Positions 43,551 to 53,062 of a DNA stretch of 64,000 nucleotides are shown here, piece after piece; the stretch's first letter is position 1, and each line of letters opens with the position of its first letter. The DNA is from Rossellomorea aquimaris. GTDB lineage: Bacteria > Bacillota > Bacilli > Bacillales > Bacillaceae_B. Under the pieces are notes generated by a model, which was not told the origin of the DNA, made no database searches, and was given only the letters and a program-made list of their open reading frames with translations. The stretch covers positions 248,001 to 312,000 of the forward strand of contig NZ_MINN01000117.1 of the NCBI RefSeq assembly GCF_001877785.1, given 5' to 3'. The translations under genes and the position numbers were made by a program.

Positions 43551-44918
43551 CTATGAATAGTTCGAATAAACCGGTCTGTTCATCGCCCCGTCCAAGCTGC
43601 CAGCTTTTCTCCGATGGGCCATTAGATGTTTGCCTGTGCGGATGACGATCAGTTTCATATCACTCCGCGCCTCCCAGGAAAAGTTCTCCCCTTCTGGAAT
43701 CGCAAGGCTGGTTCCAATGCCGGCGATGGAAAATTCATCATTAAGGACCAGGGTCCCTTCTCCTTCGATGACCGTCCACACTTCCTGGTTCCCCCTGCCC
43801 CGGTCAATTAAATTTCTGCCGGCGGTCAAATGGATTTTTTCCATAAGGGTTTCTTCCCCTTCACCCTTTTTGCTATACTCAAGGACTCTGCTCCACCCCC
43901 ACCGGTATTCTTGATACATCGGACCCTCTTGAAAAAGGGAAACGTACTCCTTGATTTTGTGGCTGCTCTTTTTCTCCGTCACCAGCAATCCATCCGGGCT
44001 TGCGGCTACTACAATATTCTCCACTCCATTCAATAGGATGGGGATTTCCAATTCATTGACGATACAAGAATTCAGTACATCCTTGCTTATGACCCCATTT
44101 CCGATTACCGGGGTTTCCATTTCATCAGTCAGAGTGCTCCACGTTCCAAGATCTTTCCAATAACCTGAATAGGGAATGGCAATGATGCTGCTTGCCTTCT
44201 CGACTACTTCATAATCGAAGCTGTTCGATTGGAGCTGATCGTAATACGCCAGTAAAGCATCATACTGGGTGGGGATATTTTTACGTTTGAGCAGCCTAAT
44301 GATATATTCCAGCCGGAAACCAAATACGCCGCAATTCCAGAGGGCCTGCTGATGGATCAGCTTTTTGGCCGTCGCCTCACTCGGTTTTTCGCAGAACTTG
44401 CTTACATGGATAAAGTCCCCGGGCATTCTGTTCGCCGGAACAATATATCCATATTTTTCAGATGGATAGGTCGGAGTCACCCCCAGAAGAGCCAAATCAG
44501 CAGCACTTTCGTCCAGACCCCGTTCCAGCTCCTTTATCGTTTCAAAAAAGTGGTCTTCTACAAATGGATCGACAGGCAGCACTCCTATGACCTCGTCTAA
44601 ATTGCATCTTTCCACGGAATATAGATATACGGCTGCCAATGCGATTGCGGGAAACGTATCCTTCCGCTCAGGTTCGACGACCACGGGGATCTTGGCACCG
44701 AGCTGGTTATGGAGCATTTCCACCTGGGAACTGCTTGTTGCTACAATCGCCTGATCAGCAAGGTCAGCTTTTCTGAGCTGCCTCCAGACACGCTGGACCA
44801 TTGACTCCATCTTTCCTTGTTCATTTTTCAGAACTTTAAGGAATTGCTTGGATCTTGCATCATTGGAAAGCGGCCAAAGCCGTTTCCCTGAACCTCCTGA
44901 TAACAGCACAATCCGCAT
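43551..44918 (-). CDS. manC: mannose-1-phosphate guanylyltransferase / mannose-6-phosphate isomerase-type (ManC-like)
   Basis: 455 residues. Forms GDP-mannose from mannose-1-phosphate and GTP. The N-terminal pyrophosphorylase signature is LLSGGSGKRLWPLSNDARSK, with the mannose-site FCEKPS motif near residue 160. The C-terminal cupin (about 350-440) corresponds to the isomerase domain of bifunctional enzymes; whether its metal ligands are complete was not checked. The polysaccharide is therefore likely to contain mannose, fucose or a related sugar. RBS GGAAGGAAGG. Confidence 0.9.
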   Translation of the reverse strand: MRIVLLSGGSGKRLWPLSNDARSKQFLKVLKNEQGKMESMVQRVWRQLRKADLADQAIVATSSSQVEMLHNQLGAKIPVVVEPERKDTFPAIALAAVYLYSVERCNLDEVIGVLPVDPFVEDHFFETIKELERGLDESAADLALLGVTPTYPSEKYGYIVPANRMPGDFIHVSKFCEKPSEATAKKLIHQQALWNCGVFGFRLEYIIRLLKRKNIPTQYDALLAYYDQLQSNSFDYEVVEKASSIIAIPYSGYWKDLGTWSTLTDEMETPVIGNGVISKDVLNSCIVNELEIPILLNGVENIVVAASPDGLLVTEKKSSHKIKEYVSLFQEGPMYQEYRWGWSRVLEYSKKGEGEETLMEKIHLTAGRNLIDRGRGNQEVWTVIEGEGTLVLNDEFSIAGIGTSLAIPEGENFSWEARSDMKLIVIRTGKHLMAHRRKAGSLDGAMNRPVYSNYS

Positions 44919-44935
44919 GCAGGCACCTTCCTTCC

Positions 44936-46162
44936 TTATTGAACGAGCACTTTTTTCACTTCTTCCGATGCTTCAGGGAGCCTATTCATGACAGCACCCC
45001 TCCAGGATTGGATCAATCGTGCACAGTTTTGCTCCCAGGAGTAATTCTCACGGACAAAAGCTTGACCCTTCACAGCATATTGTTCTTGTAAATACGGGTT
45101 ATCAATTAAACGTTTAACAGCAGAAATCATTTCCTCGTTACTCCCTGCACAAATCAGTTCATCCCCCCGCCTTCCTGCAATCCCCTGCAATGCGATCGGG
45201 GATGCGATAGTCGGGATTCCGCACGCCATCGATTCCACAATTTTGTTCTGCATCCCCGTGCCTGATTTCATTGGATAGATACCGATTTGAGCCTTCAGCA
45301 GAACGCTGCATAGATCTTCAACGAATCCGGTAACAACCACATTTGCCTTTCCATGCAGGGCTTTCACTTTTTTCACTGGGTCCTTGCCTGCGATATAAAA
45401 TCGGTACTCAGGATATGCCTGATGAATATGCGGCCAAACCTCTTTTACAAAATCAACAACCGCTTCGACATTTGGATAGTATTGCATGTTTCCGTGAAAG
45501 AGGATGATTTTTTCCTTAGGGATGGAGGAATAGTGGGATAGATGTTGTTTCGTGATGAAGGTTCCATTCGGGTTTACGATAATCTTGCTGTCATTCAGGT
45601 GTTCCTTATCACTTTCAGAAACGAGCATCACTTGGTCAAACCTCTTTGCTATCACTTTCTCATATCGTTTCATCAGCTGTGATTCAAGCTTGAATATCGG
45701 CTTCAGCCACTTACTCCCCGACCTTGCACGCCGCTCCATATTCAGTGACAAAGCATCAATCAGGTCGATGCATTTCGGGCCTTCGATATCGAGAAAATAC
45801 TCGGCAGCCCTGGCAGTCTGCACGTGTATCATTTCCGGGTTAATCCTTTTATAAATCTCGATCACGCGCTTTTTTACTTTTGGATGAAAAAACAGGTTCA
45901 CTTGAATGGGTCTGGAGTTATAGATCGTTTTTAACGATCCAAGCAGCATTTCTATTGGGTGGATGTTAAATAGGATGACCTCTTTACAGTAAGGGGAGAG
46001 CTTATCCTTAATGAGTTCCCCTTCCTGCCTGGATTTCACAAACGTGAGCAAGCAGACTTGGCACCCATTCGCTTTCAGTTGTTTGATCTGTTCCCACGCA
46101 ATCAGCTGATCCCCTTTAGTTGGCGGGTACGGCGGCCTGGGGGACATATACATGACTTCCAT
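44936..46162 (-). CDS. GT4-family glycosyltransferase
   Basis: 408 residues, GT-B fold. N-terminal MSPRPPYPPTKGDQLIAWEQ and C-terminal GIYPMKSGTGMQNKIVESMA resemble the exosortase-associated (Stp1-like) glycosyltransferases. Start codon ATG with ATAGGAGGAAC upstream. Probably transfers the second sugar after the priming transferase, the next gene upstream. Donor unknown. Confidence 0.87.
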   Translation of the reverse strand: MEVMYMSPRPPYPPTKGDQLIAWEQIKQLKANGCQVCLLTFVKSRQEGELIKDKLSPYCKEVILFNIHPIEMLLGSLKTIYNSRPIQVNLFFHPKVKKRVIEIYKRINPEMIHVQTARAAEYFLDIEGPKCIDLIDALSLNMERRARSGSKWLKPIFKLESQLMKRYEKVIAKRFDQVMLVSESDKEHLNDSKIIVNPNGTFITKQHLSHYSSIPKEKIILFHGNMQYYPNVEAVVDFVKEVWPHIHQAYPEYRFYIAGKDPVKKVKALHGKANVVVTGFVEDLCSVLLKAQIGIYPMKSGTGMQNKIVESMACGIPTIASPIALQGIAGRRGDELICAGSNEEMISAVKRLIDNPYLQEQYAVKGQAFVRENYSWEQNCARLIQSWRGAVMNRLPEASEEVKKVLVQ

Positions 46163-46180
46163 AAATGTTCCTCCTATTAT

Positions 46181-46849
46181 TTATCTGGCACCTTCACCAG
46201 TCACCACAACTTTTATAGTCAAAATAAGGATTTTCAAATCGAAGATAAAACTTCTCTTACGTATGTACTCCAAATCGTAAGCGAGCTTTTCTTCGGGGGT
46301 TACATCGTATCCTCCGTTTACCTGGGCCCAGCCGGTCAGTCCGGGCTTCACTGCAAGCCGCTTGATAAACCCCGGGGTTTCCTGATTGAAAATCTCTGTG
46401 AAAACAGGCCGTTCCGGTCTCGGGCCGATAATGCTCATATCTCCTTTCACCACATTAATAAGCTGAGGAAGCTCATCGATCCTTGTCTTTCGGAGAAACT
46501 TGCCGATTCTTGTCACCCGGGGATCATTAATGCCTGCCCATCTTGGTCCATCCTTCTCGGCATCCATTTCCATCGTGCGGAGTTTTATCAACTGAAAATA
46601 TTTCCCTTTCACTCCCACCCTCTCTTGGCGATAAAACACCGTACCTTTCGAATCCATTTTAATCAGGATCGAAAAAATAATGAAAAGCGGCATTGCTGCT
46701 GCTAAACCGGCAATGGACAGAACAATATCAAATACCCTTCGGACCGTAAGATATGGAACGGATGACAAAGAATTGTTTCCTAAAAAGAACTCTTCCTCAT
46801 TCGCAGGAATCCTCTTCAAACCTCTTATATCATCGACTTTAAGCGACAA
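46181..46849 (-). CDS. priming undecaprenyl-phosphate sugar-1-phosphate transferase
   Basis: 222 residues from TTG 46849, chosen because AGAGAGGTG lies about seven bases before it; the ATG at 46873 (230 residues) has no such site. One transmembrane helix (about 48-70 counting from the TTG) and the bacterial sugar transferase domain with QERVGVKGKYFQLIKLRTM, KFLRKTRIDELPQ, SIIGPRPERP and PGLTGWAQVNG. Starts repeat-unit synthesis by placing Glc/Gal-type sugar phosphate on the lipid carrier. First gene of the EPS operon. Confidence 0.9.
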   Translation of the reverse strand: MSLKVDDIRGLKRIPANEEEFFLGNNSLSSVPYLTVRRVFDIVLSIAGLAAAMPLFIIFSILIKMDSKGTVFYRQERVGVKGKYFQLIKLRTMEMDAEKDGPRWAGINDPRVTRIGKFLRKTRIDELPQLINVVKGDMSIIGPRPERPVFTEIFNQETPGFIKRLAVKPGLTGWAQVNGGYDVTPEEKLAYDLEYIRKRSFIFDLKILILTIKVVVTGEGAR

Positions 46850-47235
46850 AAACTTCACCTCTCTTATCAGCATCTAAAATAGGACCACATCTTTTTTGTT
46901 CACTATAAAGAACATTGTTTGACAGTATCTTAACAGATTTTCAGTTTATTAGAAATAGTTTTTTAAAAATTTTTTCCATATTTAACAAGAATGGTGGATC
47001 GATCTGCCCTCTGCCTGTGGAATTGATTGATACCCGCCGTGAAATTCAAGCGGAATGAAACTGTATCGAAACCGGGATTTAAACATGAAATATTGAAGTC
47101 CGGAATGGTCACTATTCCCATTTTAACTTGTCGATATTCGGCACCTTTTTTATTTTTCATGAATAAGATAGTACAAGCTTAGAATAGTCTTGATCCATAT
47201 TATAGTAAGGAGAATAAAGGAAAGCAGGGAAAAAG
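46850..47235. other. divergent AT-rich region with no supported gene
   Basis: Contains a TGTTC-N8-GAACA dyad at 46897-46915, probably in the EPS promoter, and a 65-codon minus-strand frame (46963-47160) with no ribosome binding site, not called. No repeat element of the main family. Confidence 0.55.
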
Positions 47236-48078
47236 ATGAATGAAGACATCTATGTAGAAAATTTCAGCGGCGGGAATGACTCCCTTAAAATACAGGCTGC
47301 CATTAACTATGCCAGGAACAATGCAGGAAAGAACGTTAAATTGGGTAATAGAGATTATGTCATTACAGCCCCAATCATCATTAAGCAAGGGGTCAAATTA
47401 CTGTTTGATTATGGAACAAAGTTTGTTGTCGAGGGGAATTTTCGTGTAGTGGAAATCCAACAGAATGCCTCATTGGAAGGGGCATATATTGCGATCAATG
47501 ACCCGGCATTTGATTCCGAGGTCATTTATTTAGATGGCAAATATAAATATTACAATACATGGAATCGAACACACATACGGGATATTAATATTGTCAACTG
47601 GCACAGCAGTCACAAAGGGATCGGCCTATCATTATTTTCCGGCGGTGCAGGCCATGAAATTTCTTTCGTTCACTTTGAAAACATCAAAATAGCAGGATTG
47701 AAAACAGGTATGAAACTGGTTGCGAAGCGTCCGGCTTCCGGGATGTCCTGGATCAATGCAAACCGGTTTCTCAATCTCTCTTTGGATGATTGTATCGAAA
47801 TGATCACCATGACGAGCAGCTCTACAATCCCTTATGAAATCAGCGGGAACCGTTTTAGAGACCTCCAAATCCAGCCGACCTCCATAACCACTAAAATTTT
47901 AAGGGTTTGTGGTCAATTCAACCATTTTGATGGAATGGTTTGGGATATTTCATCCATCCCCCACAATAACCCTGTGATTGACCTTACCTCTTACAGTATG
48001 GATACCACCCTCAATATCCCCTCCGTACCCAACGGGCGGATCATCGATAATGGATCCCGGAATAAAGTAAACCTTTAA
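47236..48078 (+). CDS. beta-helix protein, paralogue of the EPS-locus protein, no export signal
   Basis: 280 residues. It aligns with residues 50-321 of the protein at 42578-43543: shared NPEF/DPAF start, NRFINMTLDDC versus NRFLNLSLDDC, GNMFENLQIQL versus GNRFRDLQIQP and IEGMVWD versus FDGMVWD. The N-terminal segment (MNEDIYVENFSGGNDSLKIQ) has no signal or membrane helix, so as written it would stay inside or need another route. The upstream AGGGAAAAAG is a moderate ribosome binding site. Transcribed away from the EPS operon. Function unknown. Confidence 0.75.
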   Translation: MNEDIYVENFSGGNDSLKIQAAINYARNNAGKNVKLGNRDYVITAPIIIKQGVKLLFDYGTKFVVEGNFRVVEIQQNASLEGAYIAINDPAFDSEVIYLDGKYKYYNTWNRTHIRDINIVNWHSSHKGIGLSLFSGGAGHEISFVHFENIKIAGLKTGMKLVAKRPASGMSWINANRFLNLSLDDCIEMITMTSSSTIPYEISGNRFRDLQIQPTSITTKILRVCGQFNHFDGMVWDISSIPHNNPVIDLTSYSMDTTLNIPSVPNGRIIDNGSRNKVNL

Positions 48079-48393
48079 AGTATTATGGGGGGAGGGACAC
48101 CGGGACAGGGACACCGGTTCTTTTGGGGAGAAAAAACCATGGGGAAAAACCATGAAAAAAAACATGTGGACAGAAACTGCGGTTCTTCCCGTCAACCGGG
48201 GGACGATACCACAGTTCCTGTCCCTTTTCGTCCTATCTTCCCTTGGTCCTCTATGCAGACCGGGACACTGTTTGGCCCTCTCAATGCAGACCGGGACACT
48301 GTACCTGTCCCCCTGTCCCACCTTGACAATGTTTTAAATCTTCAGATAACATATTTATAATGAATAAATGTATAAATATGAGAGGAGAAACCT
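48079..48393. repeat. 315-bp gap with degenerate REP-like copies and a promoter
   Basis: GGGACACCGGGACAGGGAC at 48097-48115, a 19-bp tandem repeat ATGCAGACCGGGACACTGT (48253 and 48287) and a C-rich copy at 48293-48321. TTGACA at 48323-48328 with GATAAC 16 bp further could be the promoter of the symporter gene. No gene is supported. Confidence 0.6.
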
Positions 48394-50028
48394 ATGGGAG
48401 ATGTGATTCAGTCATTATGGGGAAAGATGTGGGGGATGCATCATAAGGCGAAGAAGACGTTGATGATGAGCGGTGATGCGCCGACTCCAACTGCAGGAAC
48501 AGGGACAACGAAAGGAAAGCTGAACAATGTAAACCCGGAGAAAAAGCCGAATTATACGAAAAGGCAAAAAGCAGGGTTGTTCTTGGGTCCGGCTTTGTTT
48601 TTATTCATTCTGCTGTTTTTAAGTCCTGATGGGATGTCAAAGGGAGCACTTGCGGTGCTGGCGGGTACAGCGTGGATTGCGACCTGGTGGATCACCGAGG
48701 CGGTGCCGATTCCGGTTGCTTCATTGCTGCCCATCGTATTGTTCCCGCTGACGGGAGCGGTGGATTCTGCAGGTGCCATCACAAGTGCGTATGCGGATCC
48801 CAATATCTTTTTATTCATGGGCGGCTTCATGATCGCCCTGGCGATGGAAAAATGGAACTTACATAAGCGGATTGCGATGAACATTATCCTTGTGATGGGG
48901 ACAAGCACGGAACGGCTGATTTTAGGATTCATGGTGTCCACTGGCTTTTTATCCATGTGGATTTCTAATACGGCGACGGCCATGATGATGATGCCGATCG
49001 CGCTGGCCGTCATCTATCAAGTGCAGGATTCAATGAAAGAGAAAAAAGAACAAACAACGAACTTCAGCAAAGCGATCATGCTCGGGATTGCATACGGAGC
49101 ATCCATCGGCGGGCTAGGGACGTTGATCGGGACACCTCCGAACACGATTTTCGCCTCCGTTGTGAAACAACTTTACGGCATTGAAATTTCCTTTGCGAAG
49201 TGGATGATGTTCGGGGTGCCGCTCGCGGTGATTCTGTTAGGGGCTACGTGGTTCTACCTCGTAAAAGTCGCGTTCCCGACGAAGATCAAAGAACTGCCAG
49301 GCGGCAAGCAGGTCATCGAGAAGGAAAAGAAGGCGTTGGGAGTGCCGGGCTTTGAAGAACGCCTTATCTTTGCGGTGTTCGTCTTTACAGCGTTCTGCTG
49401 GATCACACGCACGTTTATCTTAACGAAATTCATCCCTAACCTGGATGATACGATCATTGCCATTCTCGCAGGGATCATCCTGTTTTTATTGCCGGCAAAA
49501 AGCAATGGGGAAACACGCATACTGGCTTGGGCAGACGCGAAAAACCTTCCATGGGGCATCTTGCTTCTATTCGGAGGGGGCCTCGCAATTGCTGCAGGCT
49601 TTAAAGAAACCGGACTGGCAGCATGGATCGGGGAGCAATTGACCGTCTTACAAGGCGTTCAGTTCATCATTGTGGTGGCGATGGTAACAGCACTCGTTAT
49701 CTTCCTGACGGAGCTGACATCGAATACAGCAACGGCTACGATGATGTTCCCGATCATGGCTTCACTGGCACTCGCGCTTAACGTTCACCCATACAGCCTG
49801 ATGATCGCAAGCGGCGTTGCGGCATCATGTGCCTTTATGATGCCCGTGGCGACACCGCCGAATGCGATTGTATTCGGATCCGGCATGATAAAGATCGGCG
49901 ATATGGTGAAAGCCGGGTTCTGGATCAACATATTCTGCATTGTTTTTATTACACTGATGATTTATTATGCTCTTCCTGCGGTTTGGGGAATTGATTTGAC
50001 GACGTTTCCGGATGGGCTGGAGGGATAA
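48394..50028 (+). CDS. DASS-family sodium-coupled anion symporter
   Basis: 544 residues. Imports dicarboxylates or related anions with sodium. About eleven to twelve helices; the two SNT motifs are present in SMWISNTATAMMMMPIA and ELTSNTATATMMFPI, and GTPPNTIFASV and ATPPNAIVFGSG are the usual hairpin regions. The N-terminal 55 residues are a polar Gly/Thr/Lys-rich extension longer than in typical members. AGAGGAG precedes the ATG. Succinate, malate or fumarate are likely substrates but sulfate or citrate cannot be excluded. Confidence 0.92.
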   Translation: MGDVIQSLWGKMWGMHHKAKKTLMMSGDAPTPTAGTGTTKGKLNNVNPEKKPNYTKRQKAGLFLGPALFLFILLFLSPDGMSKGALAVLAGTAWIATWWITEAVPIPVASLLPIVLFPLTGAVDSAGAITSAYADPNIFLFMGGFMIALAMEKWNLHKRIAMNIILVMGTSTERLILGFMVSTGFLSMWISNTATAMMMMPIALAVIYQVQDSMKEKKEQTTNFSKAIMLGIAYGASIGGLGTLIGTPPNTIFASVVKQLYGIEISFAKWMMFGVPLAVILLGATWFYLVKVAFPTKIKELPGGKQVIEKEKKALGVPGFEERLIFAVFVFTAFCWITRTFILTKFIPNLDDTIIAILAGIILFLLPAKSNGETRILAWADAKNLPWGILLLFGGGLAIAAGFKETGLAAWIGEQLTVLQGVQFIIVVAMVTALVIFLTELTSNTATATMMFPIMASLALALNVHPYSLMIASGVAASCAFMMPVATPPNAIVFGSGMIKIGDMVKAGFWINIFCIVFITLMIYYALPAVWGIDLTTFPDGLEG

Positions 50029-50032
50029 TTTT

Positions 50033-50077
50033 TAAGACGTTCTAAAGGGGATTCCTCCAATTTAGAACGTCTTTTTT
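50033..50077 (+). terminator. terminator after the DASS gene
   Basis: AAGACGTTCTAAA pairs with TTTAGAACGTCTT around GGGGATTCCTCCAA, followed by a T-run. Confidence 0.9.
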
Positions 50078-50216
50078 TGAGCGCTTAAAAAATTAGTTCA
50101 CAAGCCGGCCCCCCGTAAAAGCCATTGCACTTTCCCGTTTTAACATCCAATAATTTGAAACAAATGATGACCATTGACCGTATATTCAACTAAACAATAA
50201 GAAGTGGTGGATGATC

Positions 50217-50414
50217 ATGAAAAAATGGCGTAAGAAAATGAAGGAGAAGAGAACCAGAAGACGAAGCCAAGGAGAGCATTTCTCTCTGGTTGATTTTCTG
50301 CTTGAGATTCTGATATGGATACCGGAGATTCTCATTTTCCCATTCAGGCTGGTATTTTGGTTGTTCAGGGGGCTGGGCAAGCTGATCGGCGGGATATGGG
50401 ATTTCATAAATTAA
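50217..50414 (+). CDS. small basic amphipathic membrane-associated protein
   Basis: 65 residues from ATG 50217 with GGTGG about 9 bases upstream. A strongly basic N-terminus (KKWRKKMKEKRTRRR) is followed by a hydrophobic, Trp/Phe/Ile-rich stretch (LLEILIWIPEILIFPFRLVF) and a Gly-rich end (RGLGKLIGGIWDFIN). The layout looks like an inner-membrane peripheral or pore-forming-type peptide. Not recognised; the hydrolase gene starts 95 bases downstream. Confidence 0.6.
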   Translation: MKKWRKKMKEKRTRRRSQGEHFSLVDFLLEILIWIPEILIFPFRLVFWLFRGLGKLIGGIWDFIN

Positions 50415-50509
50415 GCACGGCGGCTGCGGTCGATTCAATAAATACCGATATGAAACACCTACATGCTGAATATACTCTAAAAAATGACAACATTTCAGGA
50501 GGGACAGCC

Positions 50510-51325
50510 ATGAACACTTATATCGAAGTGGAACCAGGGATCGAATTATATGTAGAGGATACCGGCAGCGGGGAACCGATAGTATTTATACCGGGGTTTA
50601 CGTTTACGACTGAAGTCTTTTCCGAGCAGGTGAAGCATTTCTCAAAAACCCGCCGTACGATTGTAATCGATCCCAGAAGCCACGGACGGTCCACCATGAC
50701 GGTCCATGGGAATGACTATGTGACGCACGGGACCGATTTAGGGAAAGTATTGAAGCAGCTGAAGGTTGAGAATGCCACGCTTGTCGGCTGGTCATTCGGG
50801 TGCCTGACGGTTTGGGAGTATATCCGGCAGTTCGGCACGGCCGGTATTAAATCCCTCGCATTCATTGATATGCCCCCAAAATCTCTATCCGTGCAACAGG
50901 ACCGGGAGTGGGTGGAAGGCCCGCTGGATGACATGGCTGCAGCCTATACGAATTACCTCCGGAACCCAAAAGGACAGCGGGATTTCATTTCTGCCTACGC
51001 CGCAGGAGTCATGGTCCAGCGGGAACTCAAAGATGATGAACTCAATTGGATCGTCGACCAGTCATTGAAAACCCCTTACTATATTGCCGCCAACCTGTTC
51101 TCTTCCGGTCTCTTCTCAGATTATCGGGTCGAGGCGGCCGAGAGCAGTGAAGCAGTTTCGACTCTGTATGTTGTCGCCGAGCACTGGGCCGAAGCGGCGG
51201 TCTCAACCGTAAGCAAGCTGGCTCCCAAAGCGTCGGTGGAAATATTGGGAGGACATCTTATGTTTTGGGAGCATAGCGGGAAGTTTAATAAGCTTGTTGA
51301 TTCGTTTTTGGAAGGGCGGGGATGA
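50510..51325 (+). CDS. alpha/beta-fold hydrolase
   Basis: 271 residues from ATG 50510 with AGGAGGG upstream; an in-frame reading from 50315 overlaps the previous gene and is not used. N-terminal strand VEPGIELYVEDTGSGEP, oxyanion HGRSTMTVHG region and nucleophile elbow VGWSFGCLT (GxSxG). The C-terminal catalytic His is in GGHLMFWEH. Related to proline iminopeptidase/haloperoxidase-type hydrolases; substrate unknown. Confidence 0.88.
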   Translation: MNTYIEVEPGIELYVEDTGSGEPIVFIPGFTFTTEVFSEQVKHFSKTRRTIVIDPRSHGRSTMTVHGNDYVTHGTDLGKVLKQLKVENATLVGWSFGCLTVWEYIRQFGTAGIKSLAFIDMPPKSLSVQQDREWVEGPLDDMAAAYTNYLRNPKGQRDFISAYAAGVMVQRELKDDELNWIVDQSLKTPYYIAANLFSSGLFSDYRVEAAESSEAVSTLYVVAEHWAEAAVSTVSKLAPKASVEILGGHLMFWEHSGKFNKLVDSFLEGRG

Positions 51326-51362
51326 CAGTTTTTCTCTTACGCTGCTGTGTTGGAAAAAATAT

Positions 51363-51397
51363 AAAAACCACCTTGTGTAGGATTCCAAGGTGGTTTT
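51363..51397. terminator. bidirectional terminator
   Basis: Perfect stem AAAACCACCTTG/CAAGGTGGTTTT between the convergent hydrolase and acyltransferase genes. Confidence 0.9.
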
Positions 51398-51418
51398 ATC
51401 TATACCTTAACTCTTAAG

Positions 51419-51447
51419 TGGGACAAGGGACCTGTCCCCCCGTCCCG
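51419..51447. repeat. single C-rich REP-like element
   Basis: GGGACAAGGGACCTGTCCC-type copy ending two bases before the acyltransferase stop codon; no facing partner is visible nearby. Confidence 0.8.
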
Positions 51448-51448
51448 C

Positions 51449-52576
51449 TTACACAGCGATTTGTTTTTGGGGGGTGTGGTCGGGTTGTTTTGCTTTTTTG
51501 GTTTTTTTCTTTCCTGCGACGGTTACGATGTATTGTCCCCACGGCAGTTTGTTGATAAGTTTTACAATGATGATGGATCCCACAACGGTAATAATGAATG
51601 CTGCCGGGATCCAGCGGGTTCTTTCGAGCAGGAATGGTGCATTCTGCTGAATGAGATACAGGGTCAATGGGTGAACAAGATAAATTCCCATTGAAAGATT
51701 TCCCAACTCAATGATTTGATTTCTCAGCTTCTCCAGATTGCCCATCAGGAAATAGACGCCTATTATACAAATAAAGAAGATAGGCATAATGATCAAATTA
51801 GCTATTCTTGTAGATGAATAGAAACCGAACACTTCGTATTCATAAATTCCTGCCCCCAGCAGCATGAACGCAATCATCAGGCAGAACTTTGCGTTTTCTT
51901 CCACCAGCTTTATGATGGAATCCCAATAATGAACCAGCAGGCCGCCAAGCATAAAGAAGAAAATCCAAAACAGTAAAGATGAGCGGTCTTGAATAAAGAT
52001 GTTCACTAGTTCATTTCCCGTTTCAAATGGACGTCTTAAATGAAAATAATTAACAAAGAACGCCAGTATGGTCAAGGCAATCATCGACTTTTTCGATTTT
52101 AAGAACTGCAGAAATGGAAAGAGCACGTAAAATTGAACCACTACCATCATAAAATATAGATGATAATAACCGTCACCCAAGAAAAAGTGAGTAAGGAAGT
52201 AACCCATTTCCCGTCCATTCTCCTGCCAAGGAAATGAATAGTCAATTACCAGCAAATAAACAAAGCTCCACACCAAAAATGGAATAACCACTTTAGTGAA
52301 CCGCGAAGAAACAAAGCGATTTAGTTGAAACCCCCTGTTTATTGCCTGGTTGTATAATAGAAATCCACTGATGATGGCAAACATCGGGGTCCCCACACGT
52401 GTGACCTGATTCAGGAACAGCGTGGCCCAGTTAAACGTTTGATCATTCATATGATAGTTCCTTGCTGTCACGTGAACCATCACCACTAATAAACAGGCAA
52501 TCGCCCGTATAAAATTCAACTCATAGAAATATTTCCTGGAAGCCTGATTCTGTATCGATCCTGTTGTCTTCAACAC
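51449..52576 (-). CDS. membrane acyltransferase (acyltransferase_3 family)
   Basis: 375 residues with about ten transmembrane helices. The N-terminal NFIRAIACLLVVMVHVTARNYH has the conserved His of the family, and GTPMFAIISGFLLYNQ is the second helix. No C-terminal SGNH domain is present, so it differs from OatA. Such enzymes O-acetylate or O-succinylate polysaccharides, peptidoglycan or teichoic acid; given the EPS locus, polymer decoration is plausible but unproven. GTG start with AAGGAG six bases upstream. C-terminus is Lys-rich. Confidence 0.87.
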   Translation of the reverse strand: MLKTTGSIQNQASRKYFYELNFIRAIACLLVVMVHVTARNYHMNDQTFNWATLFLNQVTRVGTPMFAIISGFLLYNQAINRGFQLNRFVSSRFTKVVIPFLVWSFVYLLVIDYSFPWQENGREMGYFLTHFFLGDGYYHLYFMMVVVQFYVLFPFLQFLKSKKSMIALTILAFFVNYFHLRRPFETGNELVNIFIQDRSSLLFWIFFFMLGGLLVHYWDSIIKLVEENAKFCLMIAFMLLGAGIYEYEVFGFYSSTRIANLIIMPIFFICIIGVYFLMGNLEKLRNQIIELGNLSMGIYLVHPLTLYLIQQNAPFLLERTRWIPAAFIITVVGSIIIVKLINKLPWGQYIVTVAGKKKTKKAKQPDHTPQKQIAV

Positions 52577-53062
52577 ATATTACTCCTTCGTTTTACATTT
52601 GTTTTCACATTTTAACAAACCTATAGTATTGTAGCATATTTCCCTAACATATAAAGGGAAAAATTTGGGACAAGGGGACAGGTACACTGTCCCCTCTTCC
52701 CCGCTGTCTCAAAATAAAAACTGGCATCATATGGGAAAAATTCACAAAAAGAATATAATAGTCTTATAGTCTTATGTATCTGTAATCTATTTGTGGGTTT
52801 TCAGATAAATTCAAAGTGGGTTTCAGGGAGAGATTTTATTGAGGAATATCACGGCGGCGGCGGTTATTTATTCTTCATTTGGCCCTGTTTTATATTTCAC
52901 AAGGTTTTGGGGTTTTTACGGGCTGAAAAGCAGAAAAGTGGGCGTCCCTCTTTTTGATAACTGTTCAGTAATATACGAGACCGAGTCATAGAAAAGTCAG
53001 AAGTTTAATTGAAAGTGCTACGGAAAGTGCACGCAAACGAGGAAAGGAAGCATCAGAATTTC
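52577..53062. other. 486-bp gap with one REP-like element and one doubtful small reading frame
   Basis: A G-rich copy at 52667-52694 and an otherwise ordinary AT-rich sequence. A 50-codon frame (52839-52991) is listed separately. Confidence 0.5.
52839..52991 (+). CDS. possible 50-residue small protein (weak)
   Basis: TTG start at 52839 with AGGGAGAG about nine bases upstream and TAG at 52989. Composition: hydrophobic first half (AAAVIYSSFGPVLYFTRFWGFYG) then polar. No homologue recalled; it may be chance. Confidence 0.25.
   Translation: MRNITAAAVIYSSFGPVLYFTRFWGFYGLKSRKVGVPLFDNCSVIYETES

Noticed and set aside
46963-47160. 65-codon minus-strand frame in the EPS/beta-helix gap
   Set aside because: No ribosome binding site, no recognisable family, and no operon context.
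50315-50509. 65-codon upstream extension of the alpha/beta hydrolase
   Set aside because: It overlaps the 65-residue basic protein in another frame, and the AGGAGGG site points to ATG 50510.
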